Source of the DNA: Molanna angustata
Lineage: Eukaryota > Arthropoda > Insecta > Trichoptera > Molannidae
Assembly: GCA_963576475.1 (NCBI GenBank)
Contig: OY754972.1
Span: 12,910,811 to 12,974,810, forward strand
DNA: 64,000 bases
Reading direction: 5' to 3'
The notes under the pieces were generated by a model. That model did no database searches, was not told where the DNA came from, and was given only the letters and a program-made list of their open reading frames with translations. This document shows positions 1 to 12,722 of the stretch, piece by piece (position 1 is the stretch's first letter; the number at the start of each line of letters is the position of its first letter). The translations under genes and the position numbers were made by a program.

Positions 1-445
1 TTTCACGTGCACACACGCCATGCCATACACTGTCTTTTTGAATTGAAAACAAAAAAGTAAGCGGGAAGATGATTAAAAAAAAACGTTTATCACGTTAAGA
101 CGTGTAGGTGTAGTGTATTATATAGGACTTTGGTGTAATAATCAAATATTTACCGTCTTACACCTGAACCAAAACAAACACTGCCCTTTATTGTTATGGG
201 GTTGGTAACTAACTGGCTATTTGTGGATATTAGACGCCGTTGTTCTTAGTGGGGTTATGTTTTCTTGAAGAACGAATTCATTTATAATATGTCGTTTCAT
301 GGTAAACACGGGAACAGTCAATTTATTATTCAACCCCTCACTGTCCGATAGGAGCTCTTAAGTAACCCTTTCTTCGTACGTGTATGAGAACACTTTCGAA
401 ACAGCGATGAATCTTTGATCCATATTTCTAAAATGATTTTGTGAA
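1..445. other. Non-coding AT-rich flank
   Basis: No open frame, RNA gene or repeat unit is recognisable here. The stretch leads directly into the 135-bp tandem repeat. Confidence 0.5.
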
Positions 446-855
446 ATTTGGTTCCGTGACCAGGATATTTTTATTGTTTACGAACGATTCGATTTCCAGC
501 ATAGGAAAATTTATTTATTATTATTCATCCCTCAAATTTTATTTCCCTGGACTGTAAACACTGATTTCATGGAAAAAATAATTTGGTTCCGTGACCAGGA
601 TATTTTTATTGTCTACGAACGATTCGATTTCTAGCATAGGAAAATTTATTTATTATTATTCATCCCTCAAATTTTATTTCCCTGGACTGTAAACACTGAT
701 TTCATGGAACAAATAATTTGGTTCCGTGACCGGATATTTTTATTGTTTACGAACGATTCGATTTCTAGCATAGGAAAATTTATTTATAATTATTCATCCC
801 TCAAATTTTATTTCCCTGAACTGTAAACACTGGTTTCTTGGAAAAAAATAATTTG
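446..855. repeat. Tandem repeat, three 135-bp units
   Basis: Three head-to-tail units begin at 446, 581 and 716, each starting ATTTGGTTCCGTGACC. A trace of a fourth start (ATTTG) is seen at 851. The units differ by only a few substitutions and single-base indels; the third lacks one base in CCGTGACCGGAT. The array is non-coding. The close match between units suggests recent unequal exchange or replication slippage. Confidence 0.9.
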
Positions 856-1500
856 ACAATATACTTACCACTTACACAGGGAGCGAAAAAAATGTTTACT
901 TATATTTTTTGATAATTTATCTATATTTTTTAAAACATTTGTAATTTAATTTATTAAATGATCTTTCACTATATTAAGAAAATACAATTTACTTAATATG
1001 TTTTAAAGTAGTTACTTATCACCTTAAAACTTCTGTTTTTATCCTATGCCCTTATTAAATTCTTCTATTTCAAATAACATTGTCATGTTCTATCGCCATC
1101 ATCTTCCTCCTATTGGTAATCTATTGTAAATCCTTATCTCATTGAAAAGCTTTTTTACTGCGCTGTCCATTTCATCAATTAAATCATACATAGTTAATTG
1201 ATATGTAATTCATTAGATTGTTGCTTTAACAAGACATAGAACAGACATATTGATAAGATGACAGAATTATTGACTTCGACGGAATATTACGTTTTGTATG
1301 TAAAATAAACAAAATAGGTTACATATAACAAATTTTAGTAATAAAGGATCGTTGTCTGATGAACGGGCTACACATTTTTAGAAATCTATTAATCTGTATT
1401 CCAATTTTTCCTCTATATTCATATTTATTTATCGTATGATACTAGTGAATCAAATGTTAGTCAAAATGAACAAAACACAGCACTGACAGCAGGCAAACAC
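856..1500. other. Non-coding AT-rich stretch
   Basis: Nothing recognisable. It ends at the 3' side of the minus-strand LINE remnant; the last ~100 bases may be that element's 3' untranslated region. Confidence 0.45.
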
Positions 1501-1520
1501 AAAACAGCACGATATATCAA

Positions 1521-2420
1521 TCACACATTCACGTCGAGGGCTCCGAGCCAATCCACAAATGCTGGTGTCAATTCGCAAATGTCCGACTTTGGGCCTTCAT
1601 ATGCATGGACGCTGCATTCTTCCAATATGTGTTGCATTGTTTGAAAGGGGTGGCCACAATCGCATTGTGCGGATGGAACAATGCCCCACTTTGCCATAAG
1701 GTAGTTGCAGCGTCCATGTCCAGTGCGGATCCTATTCAGGGAGGTCCACAGCCTTCTTGGCAGCTCGAAACCTGGGGGTATCTTCGTTGGAGTTTCCATA
1801 TACTTATTAACATCCAAGTTGGAGCTTACCCAGTCACTGTGCCAAGTCTCATTCAGGCTGAAGTCCTCACTAACAAGGTTACATCCGAGTTTCGCTGCTG
1901 GATTCCTTGAAGCAAGTCTTTGCTGTCCCTCAGACGGAACATCACTGTGGATTGGCAAAGCGCTATTGTCACAAATTCTCTTCCATAGATTAAATAGGGA
2001 GAATTTTCTTCTTGCGTCAGGGGGAGGTATATGTGCGAGCACAGGAAGCCACTTTATTGGGGTAGACCGGATGGTGCCGCTAATGGTCCTCATGGCCACA
2101 TTCAGTTGAGTGTCAACTAGTTTTGTATGTGCACTATTGAGCCATACAGGAGCACAGTACTCTGCTACCGAATATACAAGGGCAAGTGAAGATGTTCTAA
2201 GGACTGTTGCACTAGCCCCCCAAGTTGTTCCTGCCAGTTTATGGATGATGTTATTTCTGGACTTTAGTTTAGCAGCTGTTTTTTCCAGGTGTTTTTTGAA
2301 TGTTAGAGTTCTGTCTAGTGTGATTCCTAAGTATACTGGTTGGTGGTTGTGGGTGAGTCTACTTCCGCAGAAGTGTACATTTAGTTTGTGATTTGCATCT
2401 ATATTCATAAAACAACATAT
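1521..2420 (-). pseudogene. Non-LTR retrotransposon RT, C-terminal part
   Basis: This is the end of a retrotransposon polymerase; only the region after the RT catalytic core remains. The frame contains YLGITLDRTLTFKKHLEKTA, the region that follows the FADD motif in jockey/I-like LINEs. It continues through YSVAEYCAPVWL and WLPVLAHIPPPDARR to RRLWTSLNRIRTGHGRCNYL, and ends with a cysteine/histidine knuckle, CDCGHPFQTMQHILEEC. All three parts are characteristic of the C-terminal domain of these polymerases. The open frame nominally starts at 2495, but its first ~25 residues do not look like the family, so homology probably starts near 2400-2420. The catalytic core and endonuclease are missing, as expected of a 5'-truncated copy. 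A related fragment lies at 49926-50487. The frame is uninterrupted over ~290 codons, so the copy is not very old. The exact clade is uncertain. Confidence 0.85.
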
Positions 2421-2499
2421 ACAACTGGGACAAAAACGTGTAATAAAAACGTGAATCAAAAATTTCGGACTGCTTTTTAAGCAAACTGCGCACACGGAG

Positions 2500-4028
2500 A
2501 AGTTTGTAATTTGCCATAGTTAAAGTTTATAAGAAGGAATAGTGCAGAAAGCTAATATTTGCACATAATATGTGTTATTTGATATTTTTTAAAAATTAGG
2601 ATTTATGGGTTTTTAGTTTGGTACGTATTCTTCAACTATTCATACTATCGCTATCGACAGTTCGATCGCATGTGTTACATGCAACTAGTTTATTGTAAAA
2701 TTTGTGTTCCTTTATTTATTTTCTTTCATGCAATGAGTATATATGTAGTTATCGTAAACGTAAACGCAGAATTTGTGTCTTTTTGTTTGGTTGGTATATG
2801 TACAGAGCTCTCTCCTCCACGGCGAATAGACTCAATAAGTTTGGCGACATTTATAAGTTGTTAAAGATTTGTTTTCCAATATTAGAAATTTGGTGGTAAC
2901 TATACGTTGTATTCTCCTTAAGAAGGCATCTTTGTTCCCTTTATAAATAGAGGGATCCTATTCTATTGAATAAAAATGATTTTTTAGTGGTGAAAGTACA
3001 GATATTTTTGTTTTATTTAATTTAATTAACACGAAAAACAATCGTCTATCTTTATTATAATTAAATTATCATTATTATTATTCAAACCTTTTGATTATAC
3101 TAATAGTTTTAATATACTGTAAGTTGCCGAGAAATAATTTATACGTAATCAAGGAAGTTAAATATTTGTTATTTCAATTTCCTTTTTTGACTAATTTGAT
3201 CCATAAACTTTCTGTTGTCCTTCCATTTTAAGGTCGAAAGTCGTCGTGTGACTTTATTCAAGCTGGCCGTTTTTTAACTTACCAATAATTTACGTACCAT
3301 TATTAATTGTTTGTACCAAGTTTATGCGAATCAGCCGATTAAACCTCTCACTCTTCAGACGTGGATTTGAGAAAATCAAAAATAATCCAGCGTTTTGGCT
3401 TGGTCGTGACCACATACATGATGTATATAGGTACATAAACTCTTCCGTTAAACTTAATTGACCGTGATGGATTGACAACCCAATTGGTACTTATGTAGTT
3501 ACCTATCAACCCGATAGGTACATAGTTACCCATCGACCCGATAAACCGCTAATTCACCTGATTGATTCGATAACATCTATGTAACTACTCGGTGTTTGCA
3601 ACTGTCTGCATGTATCTGTATGTTTACCCATCAACAGCGTGTAGAATCTGATAAACACTATTGTTGTTGACACAATCGGCGATCAACGTTAATGCGATAC
3701 TATGTATTGATGTGATGTGAATCAAAGTCAAAGTTTTTCTGTTTGCAATTTCATATTAAATTTAAAATTTTCAAAAGAATCTCTACTTGATTCATGATAA
3801 AATATTTTTTACCCAAAGACCACAAATATATTTAACGTAGAGATTTTCAATTTCACGTGAAATTTTTTTATGTATTCATCGATTACTTTTTATGCCGTTA
3901 TCCGATTTCTATGACTCTTTTTTCGTTAGAAAAGGGGTATCTTCTGATTGGACCCATTTCAATTTGGTCAAAATCTGATGATGGGAATTTTATTTGTTTA
4001 ATAGGTACTTTTTCTGTATTTTCTTTAA
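2500..4028. other. Non-coding AT-rich stretch
   Basis: No supported gene. The short frames here are of chance length. Around 3480-3560 there is a loose repetition of CGATAGGTACATAGTTACC-like words with no clear unit. Confidence 0.45.
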
Positions 4029-4029
4029 T

Positions 4030-4126
4030 AAAATGAATATGTCCTTGTTAAACAAGTACATATACATCTTCCTACGTTCCCTAAAATACTTGTGCTATAG
4101 GTGAACGAAATCGTTCGAGGCAGGAT
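4030..4126 (-). repeat. SINE, Thr-tRNA-like family, 5'-truncated
   Basis: Read on the minus strand this matches the body of the SINE seen at 52790 and 53316: CGATTTCGTTCACCTATAGC, then the tail part GTACTTGTTTAACAAGGAC. Only the last bases of the tRNA-like head remain (CCTGCCTCGA), so the promoter boxes are lost. Confidence 0.8.
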
Positions 4127-4527
4127 TATTATTATTATAATTAGTTTTAATTAAACACTTAAACTTAAACTACAAGGCCTATGAATTAGATTTTTACTTC
4201 AATCGAAAAGGAATATGAAAATGTACCGGTTGATGTTTTTTACTATTTATTACTTTCATATGTAGGTATCACATATTTTCTTTTTTGACATTTATTTTTA
4301 GCTCTTATTCAGAATAAGATATTGATTATTTATTAAGATGAACGCATATAATTCTGAGAAGCCATGATATTATATTTGAACCGTTTTATTTTATATAAAA
4401 CTCTTCCCGTAATTTATTTATAAGAGCAGATTTATGTCAAGATTTTTTTCACTTTTGTATGAAAAAAAATCGGTTTATAAAAAGAGGAAAAAATCTTTTA
4501 TGTAAAAATACCGACATTCAAATGAAT

Positions 4528-4605
4528 ATGTCAAGATAGAAAAAATGTTGTTTTCGGTTCTCTCTGCCTACCCCCATAATGGACATGGCGTAATGGTATG
4601 TATCT
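4528..4605 (+). repeat. Dispersed repeat family D
   Basis: A conserved block runs from TGTCAAGATAG through GGTTCTCTCTGCCTACCCC to GGCGTAATGGTATGTAT. The same block is found at 24262-24325 (plus), 46675-46745 (minus) and 59240-59320 (minus). The TATG-rich end suggests it is the 3' end of a SINE or LINE. No coding capacity. Confidence 0.7.
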
Positions 4606-5461
4606 ATTTAGTAATATTATCTTTCATACATTTCGCCTATACAATAATACGCATCATCCAATAGGATGCAATGCCTAGAAAAAAAAATAATACGTGTTAT
4701 ACGGATTGCAATCGCCTTTACAATTGATGAGTTTAATGATTTTTTTCACATGAGTTCTATCATCAGAAACTCGATGAAACTTATATATTGTGTGATCACC
4801 TCTGAAGCACTCCCTTTCTATTAAAAAAATGAATCATTGAAATCGGATAGAATGGTAAAAAAATACTATCGCTGAAGTGAAAATTGAAGACTATGATTAT
4901 TTTCTTAAAGATCCCATGATCAGCGTCTGACAAAATTGAAATGGAACCATTCACAATATAGGTACCTACTTACTAATGAAAGAAAAATCGTCGAATCGAA
5001 AACGTAGTAAAGAGTTATCGCTGAAAAATAAATTGACGTCGAATTGAACCTCTCTGTTTTTGGAGGTCGTTTAAAAATATTCTACTTTTTACTATTAGTA
5101 TATTTTTATCCATTTCTATTGTATTTATGTAGGTGATTGTATAACGCTTACACATATATATTCAAAAATTCATTGTTGAAAGAATTTTTGGTTAAAAGCT
5201 GTCACAAACACGAGCATTCTTCGTAAACAATGTGCTAGTTTCAATTATGCGTATGTATCACAAATACAATTAACCAGTTCTTCATACGTGGAATAAGTAT
5301 TTAAATATTTTTTTACCGACAAATCAAGACGAAACAATTTTTAAGATTCTATCAATGAATAATTCTTTTTCCTTTTCGTAATTTTTCGTCGCCATGTTCC
5401 GTTACACGGGGACAGTTTTCCTGATCATGCCGCCTCAATTATAATTTATTTGTTTATTTAA
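4606..5461. other. Non-coding AT-rich stretch
   Basis: No gene, RNA or repeat recognised between the family D block and the SINE. Confidence 0.4.
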
Positions 5462-5675
5462 TATTGCTTCTCGGGCAACTTACAGGTACTATGTAAAATA
5501 TTAATTTAACACGCACGCAAAAACAAGTTGTCACATTCTGGAAACTTACGATATTTATCGTCTCACAGATCCAGACTGAAAACACAACTAAAAAACTGTG
5601 TCTCCATCGGGAATCGAACGCGGCACCTTTCCCTCAGAAGTCAGATACTCAACCCACTGAGCCATGAAGGCCGAC
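5462..5675 (-). repeat. tRNA-derived SINE, family A
   Basis: On the minus strand the head reads GGCCTTCATGGCTCAGTGGG, followed by a B-box-like GGTTCGATTCC variant. It continues into GTGTTTTCAGTCTGGATCTG, a GTGCGTGTTAAATTAATATT block and CCTGTAAGTTGCCCGAGAAG. Better-preserved copies are at 36605, 50889 and 60358. The A box (TGGCTCAGTTGG in the best copy) and the B box are the internal polymerase III promoter of a tRNA-like head. The B box here carries substitutions (CGCGGC for CCCGGG), so this is an older copy. Confidence 0.88.
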
Positions 5676-6067
5676 AATGTTATTAAGTAACGCATTTATT
5701 AACAGTGGCTTAGATCTGAATTATCTGTACATAACCGAATAATAATATTTTATGAACTGAATCGATTTACAGAAAAATATTTTGTTTTTTCTGTTTTTGT
5801 TTGTTATATTTGTTACACTGATTTATTTTATAAATCGACAGTATCTACTCTGCTGAAAATCCAGTACATTTAGTCAGTACAGAAGACTCCACTTAATTTT
5901 TGTATTTGACGATTGACATTCATTTGACGATTGACATTCAGACGGTATTTTAATTTTGTTTATTACTTTTTTTGAAAAATCTAATGTGAAGTACATATTA
6001 TGTACCTATATCACTATTGTATATCTCATTTTAAATTAACGTTCTGTGACTTATGATATAATGTCGT

Positions 6068-6924
6068 GTGCTAAAGATTACATGAAAATTCTTCGAAACA
6101 CAATTGTTCGAATGCGCAATTGTACGAATAACAATTTTTCGAAAATCAGTTATCAGAATGACAATTGTCCGAAAGCAAATTATTCGAACTAACATTTGTT
6201 GGAAAACCAATTAACCGAATTTAATATATTTTTGTGTCATTATGTTGCCTCCTTTGACATATTTGTTACCAGTAAAATATATTCGATGAAGACTATTATT
6301 ACTTGTTGTATTATTGTTGGGTACGTATGTTTACACATTTTTAATAACTGATGTTTGACAGCGCGGGATAGCCTAGTTTGTACACCAGTTTATGTTTATC
6401 TAGTATTCACACCAATTTAGTTATTTTATTTTAATATTATAGTTACTTTTTTAAATATATAATGCAACTGGCTCACGCAATTATAACTACAAACAAACCT
6501 AACCAACCTATTTTTATCAAAGTTTTATAGGTTTAGGTTTAAAAAATAGGTGTACATCCTAGGATATCTGACAGCGCGGTGCGTCGCCATGTTGTTTATT
6601 CCATAGATTTTTACTAAACATAATATACTATGTAGATGTAGTACTCCGTGCAAAAAGTGAGTCATTTGTTTTCGATTCATACAAAATTTGCTAACTACGA
6701 CATCTAGTAAATTATAATAAAAATCTATGATTTATTCCTCTCACAATACTACCAACATGACGTCATAAAAAATCGAACAATTGTAAATTCTGATAATTGT
6801 GTGTTCGGAAAATTGTTTTTCGAAAAAATGTGATTCGAATAATTGCCATTCGTAAAATTGATTTTCGTAAAATTGAGCATTCGAATAATTGTTTTTCGAA
6901 TAATTTTCCTGTCACCGTGCTAAA
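6068..6924. mobile_element. Non-autonomous hAT-like element with minisatellite TIRs
   Basis: An element of 841 bp (6076-6916) is flanked by the 8-bp direct repeat GTGCTAAA at 6068-6075 and 6917-6924. Its ends are inverted repeats of about 140 bp: the left end reads GATTACATGAAAATTCTTCG and the reverse complement of the right end reads GGTGACAGGAAAATTATTCG. Both arms are built from 15-17-bp degenerate units of the form CAATTNTTCGAATG. No transposase frame is present. An 8-bp TSD is the hallmark of hAT transposons, but the outermost bases are not the usual hAT CAGGG, so the assignment is inference. The interior contains two GACAGCGCGG words, at about 6358 and 6570. Confidence 0.75.
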
Positions 6925-7194
6925 AACCAACATAAAAACAGATTTGAAAAAGTTTATCGTCTTCAACCCAGTTATTGACACGTAGGGTGTTTGGACACTT
7001 TGGGGGATTTATTTAATTTCTTAAGACTTTTGAAGGAATAATTGTATGGTTTCCAGCCTAATGTCGGATTTGAAAAATACCTTTGAAGATTTAACAGTAT
7101 ACCTGCATTGCTTGCTTAATTACTTACTTATGTAACTATTTTATATATGTATCACTATGTTCACACTTTAACACCAAATTAAGGTGAATGGATG

Positions 7195-7330
7195 GTGTAG
7201 AAAGAAAGAGACCTGTAAGCAATCAGTGTAACTAATTGGAAGGTGCGGGCGATGGACCGAATGGAATGGTGGAAAGTTCTTTAGGAGGCCAAGGCCCACG
7301 ATGGTCTTCAGCGCCATCAGTGAAGATGAT
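7195..7330 (+). pseudogene. RTE-like LINE 3' end remnant
   Basis: A broken frame reads ATDRMEWWKVL, stop, EAKAHDGLQRHQ. This matches the end of the polymerase remnants at 47805-48027 (minus) and 49855-49925 (WRTAAED, EAKARLGL, then CGCCATCGAAGAAGAAG). Here the DNA ends GCGCCATCAGTGAAGATGATGATG, the trinucleotide tail of such elements. Strong 5' truncation leaves only ~130 bp. Confidence 0.65.
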
Positions 7331-7334
7331 GATG

Positions 7335-9700
7335 TAGACACCTACAAAATCTGTTTAATTAATCTATGTACATAAAGCGAAGTCAATATTCTTAGGGACA
7401 TATTAAGTAGATCAATATAATTTAGTTTTAAATTATTAATTAGTTTTATTTTTAGCTCACTCGAAGAACAGAACGGTAGTTCTTGAAACTAGTTGTGTAA
7501 TAAAAATAACCGAGTGAAAATAAAGAAAGTTTTGCTTTTATTTTAATATTTTTCGTAATTATTTCACATTATTCCCAAACTCGCTAGAAATATACTTGTT
7601 TTAAAGTCGTTTATCACGCACATTGAGGTAGATTTTACTATAAATGCATATTAATGTACCTTCTAGATTTAATGACAAAAGTAAAACAACTTGGTTCTTT
7701 ACGTATACTCAGCAACAATAATAGTTGTCAAGAACTAATTACGATCAAAACAGTTTTATCAACCGCTGTTGTAATTACTATAATAATCTTAGCCCCCAGC
7801 CAGATCTATTTAATCTATCCCTACAAGCACATAAGCAAATTCTTAATGCGCCTACAAGCATCGGTTAGGGAAACTGTCCTTTCCCTCTCTTCCTTCTCCC
7901 ATTTCATTCCTCAATTCCCAGTTTCCTAACCATATCCCATTCCTAAACCCTCCATGATCAATATTCTCATAAATTAGACGTAAATGTATTTGTAATACCT
8001 ACTCTGTGAAACATTATAATAGGCTTCTTATTAATTAATTCTTAACTGTATTATATTTTATATACAAAAGCTGTTATGTTTCCAAATAAAATAAAATAAA
8101 ATAAATACATAAATTATTAGAAAAACGGAAGACTCGCATATACACAGAAGTCAAAACAGTATACTGACATATTACAATATCTCCAGTGCTCCAATAAAAG
8201 GCGTCTGCCACATAGTCGATACTAAATATTTAGGTTGAAACTTAGTAAACATATTATTCATAGTATAGTGATTCTATGGTGATCACTCAGTCAAAAGAGA
8301 AAATTATGTTTTTATTTTATTTTATTTTTAATTAACACAAACAACATTAGATAGTTTGATTACATGGATTAATAATATATATGATACATCAATTATCTAA
8401 ATCTATATAATGTTAATTATGTACATGTGTCAAATACATTTTTGTTTGTGTGTGTAGTGTAAGAAGTAAAGTATTCTAAGAAAATTATACATTGAATATT
8501 TATGTAACGTTAAAAGCATTTATTTCTTATTTGTAATTATCGTCTCAATCAAAATATAACAATGTCGGGTTAGTTACACCATTTATAAATCAAGAGCGGC
8601 TGGACCAATTGTAATGATCTCTTATTTGTTGGATTCGTCTCCTCCCCGAATAGCAGAATAACTATTAAAATATCGGAAAAATTCACGTAAAAAATATACA
8701 GATATTAAATTTTTAAATAAATCAGCAGACACCGCAATGCGTGCGTGAAAGTGTAAAACTGTAGAAAACTGTGTTGCTTATTTTTTAAACAGTGTACATT
8801 GTTTTTTTTACAAGGATTGTGTTGGGTAATTCTGACTGAAGCGTTTTTGAACTAAAACAAATCATGTATACATTTAAACCCTCGAATACATGTTAGCATG
8901 ATTGTAATATTCGTCATACCAAGTCGAAAAAAAGCGAAGAAAGATTTGAAATAAATGGCAACGTCTTTATACGAGCTTTTTTTGTACACAAAATTTTTTT
9001 TTTGATGACCGATTAGTGTTATTTTTTTTTCTTTTAAAGTTTCGCACGTCTTGCGTAATATTTTACTCATTTTGTTGCGTCTGTAATAAATGTAAGCGGG
9101 TTTAGTTGTAATGAACGCATTAGGAAAATCGGTCGTAAATTTTTCGTTCTTGCGTAGGATTACTGAAAGCTCCGGCCCAAGGCTGAAGTCAGCACTGCAA
9201 TATATTAGCAACTTAATGGGAAACTTTCCAAGTCAGGTATTTTGGGATTTTGCACACTTCCAGACTAAGAATTAGTTATTCGGTACCTGTTTTCATTTAC
9301 CTGGATAATCCAAAAGTCTTCATGGTTTCTTATTGATCTATTAAAGTTACTCAAACTATCAACTTTGTATTTGATTGCTACTTTGCGTCACCACAAAATT
9401 AATACGTACATCAACCTGATAGTTCTACTTCCTTTCGTTTTCTATTATTCTGATGAATAAACATAACCCAAACAACAAAAATGTTGGTATTATAGTTAGA
9501 GATAAGCCTAAATTTGATTTCTGCTTTCAGCTGTCTAATTAATTATTTTTTTACAAAATGAAAATGCACAATAATCGAAATACAAAGTGTAGTATACTGC
9601 GTTGTGGGGTTGCACAATTTATATTTTTTATTCCTAAGTCTCTATTATGGGGGATGATTTATTTAATGATTGCGCCGCGCCGTGTAGATATTATAGATAA
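7335..9700. other. Long AT-rich non-coding stretch
   Basis: No supported gene. Frames of 60-120 codons occur but have no recognisable domain and a composition expected of AT-rich random sequence. Short AAAAT repeats at about 8087-8105 and a TTTTATTTTATTTTATTTTT run at about 8312-8330 are small relatives of the large microsatellite downstream. Confidence 0.4.
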
Positions 9701-9710
9701 CGTGTCTATA

Positions 9711-10007
9711 AATAAAATAAAATAAAATAAAATAAAATAAAATAAAAAAATATAAAATAAAATAAAATAAAATAAAATAAAATAAAATAAAATAAAATAA
9801 AATAAAATAAAATAAAATAAAATAAAATAAAATAAAATAAAATAAAATAAAATAAAATAAAATAAAATAAAATAAAATAAAATAAAATAAAATAAAATAA
9901 AATAAAATAAAATAAAATAAAATAAAATAAAATAAAATAAAATAAAATAAAATAAAATAAAATAAAATAAAATAAAATAAAATAAAAATGAAATGAAATG
10001 AAATGAA
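9711..10007. repeat. AAAAT microsatellite
   Basis: About 55 near-perfect AAAAT units run to ~9987, followed by four ATGAA units and a degenerate AT-rich tail to ~10073. The single interruption (AAAAAAATATAAAATA) is near 9746. The sequence before it (GCGCCGCGCCGTGTAGATATTATAG) is not AT-only, so the array may have grown from the 3' tail of a retroelement. Long frames across it are microsatellite translations. Confidence 0.95.
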
Positions 10008-10234
10008 ATTAACAAAGATAAATTAAAATTAACAAAAATAAATTAAAATAAAATAAATTAAAATAAAATAAAATATAATCGAGTACTTATCGCTACCTAC
10101 TACTCTACTAGCCATGCAGAATGCCCTCAACCATTTCAAACATTACATGTATATAATAAATCCATCTCTCTCGCACACTGGTATGTCCCTTTCACACATT
10201 TCGATTCACACACATCTTTATAGAATACACAATA

Positions 10235-12717
10235 GGCCCAATTCAGATTCGACTAAAAATTTTATACGGAAATTTAGTATATGAGAAATGTCAAAAAGTT
10301 GACCAAATTTATACGGGATTAAATTGGTATTCAGATTCTCTAATTTTATCTCATGACGTCACACCGCGCGGATAAAATCCTTTTATCCACGGTTTCCCGT
10401 TGATTTGGACGTTTTCGTATTCTGGTTCGCATCTTAGACGTTCGATCTTCTAAAATATGACTTAAATTTATGCGGGTCGTTTGACATCCGTCTACAATTT
10501 CGTACGCTGGATAAGGGCTCAATTGTTTGTTTGTTTTTACTTTATTCAATTATTATCAACAATTATTTTGTGAAATCGTTTTAAGTGGAGTATTTTTTTA
10601 CTCGTGTCTAAAGAAAAATAAACATGGTAACTTTTTAATTGTACAAATTTATGACAAACAATAATCATCACGTATTTATAGGTACAAGTAACTTGACTTT
10701 CGTTGATATTTTAAGAGACCACACAAATAATGGAATTTTATTATCTTTGCCTAGATAATGGATAAAGAAGGTAAAGTTGTAAATGTTATTGGTTTTTGTA
10801 GCTTTTAACTAATGATGTGACACGAATTTTATTAAAAGTAATTGTTAGAGATTCCACTTGTCAAAAAACTTACTTACAAATTATATATCTATCATAATAA
10901 TGAAAATCTACCAAGAATGGTCATTCTTCATCAATTTTAATATGAAGTATTCTTACAAATAGCAAAATTTATATTCAATGTTCTACTAAAGTTTGGGGCT
11001 TCAGTCAAAATCTCACATACAAGTTGTCTGTCATTTGAGGTTAGGTTATTATATAAACCATTACGTTCATTTTAAATCTTATGTGACTGGATTAAATTAT
11101 TATTATTATGGGTAATAATGCCCCAGATGAACCGACAGGATACTAAAAACAGGAATTCTTAGTTAGAATAATAATTTGTAAACTATAAATAAATAAATTA
11201 TGTTCATTGCAGATGAAGACATTATTGAAATAGATATTGGCAATAGCGACAGACTTACTTATGATGATACTTACAATTTTTTCCACGTTGCAAGGACTAG
11301 AAGTTATTTAATAAGAAGACACATCACTTTAAAAAAAATCATAATATATATATTTACTTATATTAAATTTGTCACATTTTGTATGTATGTATAAAATAAA
11401 TAATCGTAATATACATAAATACATGTGTATTAAATTTGTTGTATCTAATTTGTAGAACCTTTTAAGCAGTAGACAGAATGACAAGGAAAAATAAAACAAG
11501 TATGTAAATTGTTATAAAAATAATATATATTTATTTAGATATATTTTTTTCATTTATTCTGTATATTATAAAAAAGAATAACAATAATATTTTCCGCCAA
11601 ACTGCATAATAGTTTTTTGGCAAGGCAGATTCTCTTTTTCACATAACTAATGTATCTATGTATTTAAAACATTTTATTTTACAGATCTATAGGTAGGTAT
11701 AATAAAATCTGAACAGGTAGCTATTTACATTCAAATAATAATTATATGCAAAAAGGTTATTATACTATATCAAAACACCAAAAAAAATACAATTATTAGT
11801 GAAAAAAATAATTCAGTCCCTTGATAGAGAAACATCATTAAACTCTGGATTGTTAGAGATCGCCAAATCTGAATTTCTCTGGTATTTTGGATCCACAATC
11901 TTTCAACTCTGGTGTCACTAGAATTCCCTGTAAAACAAATAACAACATTGTATTACATGAATTATTAAATGGTCTTAATCATTTTAATAAAAGAAGCCGT
12001 CAGTCTAACATAATAAACACGAGTTTGAGCAATGACTGTCATATGAGTAGAAAATGAAAAAATAATTTGAATTCAAATGAAAGATACAGTTTGGAATGTT
12101 ACTTGTTATTACCCTGATGTATGTAATAACAAGTGATGCGTCATAAATACGGCTCTCTATTCTTCCAGTTATCACTAGATATGCTCGACATATTTAACCT
12201 ATAAAATTTCAAGGCTAAACTTTATATTGACATATCTAACTTACCTTCATAAATTTACTATCTTTCCATTTCTCATTACACTATTCGTTGATACGAAGTT
12301 AATCATCAACTCCATCTGCTTCTTTGTACTACTAATTTTGGATTTATCCTTAGGTATCCATAGCAAATAGCGCCGTACAAATTAGAAATGTTTCGGTTTT
12401 GGAGGTAAACGTTGTTTTAACCATAGAATACACTAACTAGTTTTGACAATAAAATCTCTTTTCTATGGTTTTGACGTTTGTAGGCTGTTGAATATTGCTA
12501 GAGAAATAAATTTTCGAATATCTTGAATATATTATTTTTTGTGTCGCGGCAACACCGAAAATGTTTTTATTCACGGTGACTAAAATTTTTCGGGCGAATT
12601 CATTTTAGTCGGCCATTGTTTAAGACGAAATCAGAATACGGGTTTAAGACGTTTGCGACTAAAATTTTATTCGGGACGTATAAAAACTAATTTTAGTCGG
12701 CAAATCTGAATCGGACA
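10235..12717. mobile_element. 2.5-kb TIR transposon, degraded
   Basis: The left end reads GGCCCAATTCAGATTCGACT. The reverse complement of the right end reads TGTCCGATTCAGATTTGCCG followed by ACTAAAA, so the two termini are inverted repeats of about 25 bp with mismatches. TA flanks both sides. The first ~190 bp (GTATATGAGAAATGTCAAAA, GACGTCACACCGCGCGG) also match the small element at 12723-12901, which supports one family. Interior sequence is AT-rich and no intact transposase is seen; a small frame at 11200-11394 could be a leftover. Superfamily uncertain. Confidence 0.65.
11200..11394 (+). other. Small frame inside the 2.5-kb TIR element
   Basis: A 64-codon frame begins with ATG, and the bases TTCATTGCAG lie just inside it, so it could equally be an exon entered at a 3' splice site before GATGAAGACATT. 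Its middle, YDDTYNFFHVARTRSYLIRR, faintly resembles the extreme C-terminus of Harbinger-type transposases, which often end in an arginine-rich helix. No catalytic residues are present. It may be chance; it is listed because it is the only coding-like stretch in the element. Confidence 0.2.
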
Positions 12718-12722
12718 TAATA

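Noticed and set aside
8852..9211. A 119-codon minus-strand frame as a gene
   Set aside because: Lysine/asparagine/phenylalanine-rich composition typical of AT-rich DNA, no domain, no supporting signals.
9659..10015. 118-codon Phe/Tyr/Ile/Leu frame
   Set aside because: Translation of the AAAAT microsatellite.
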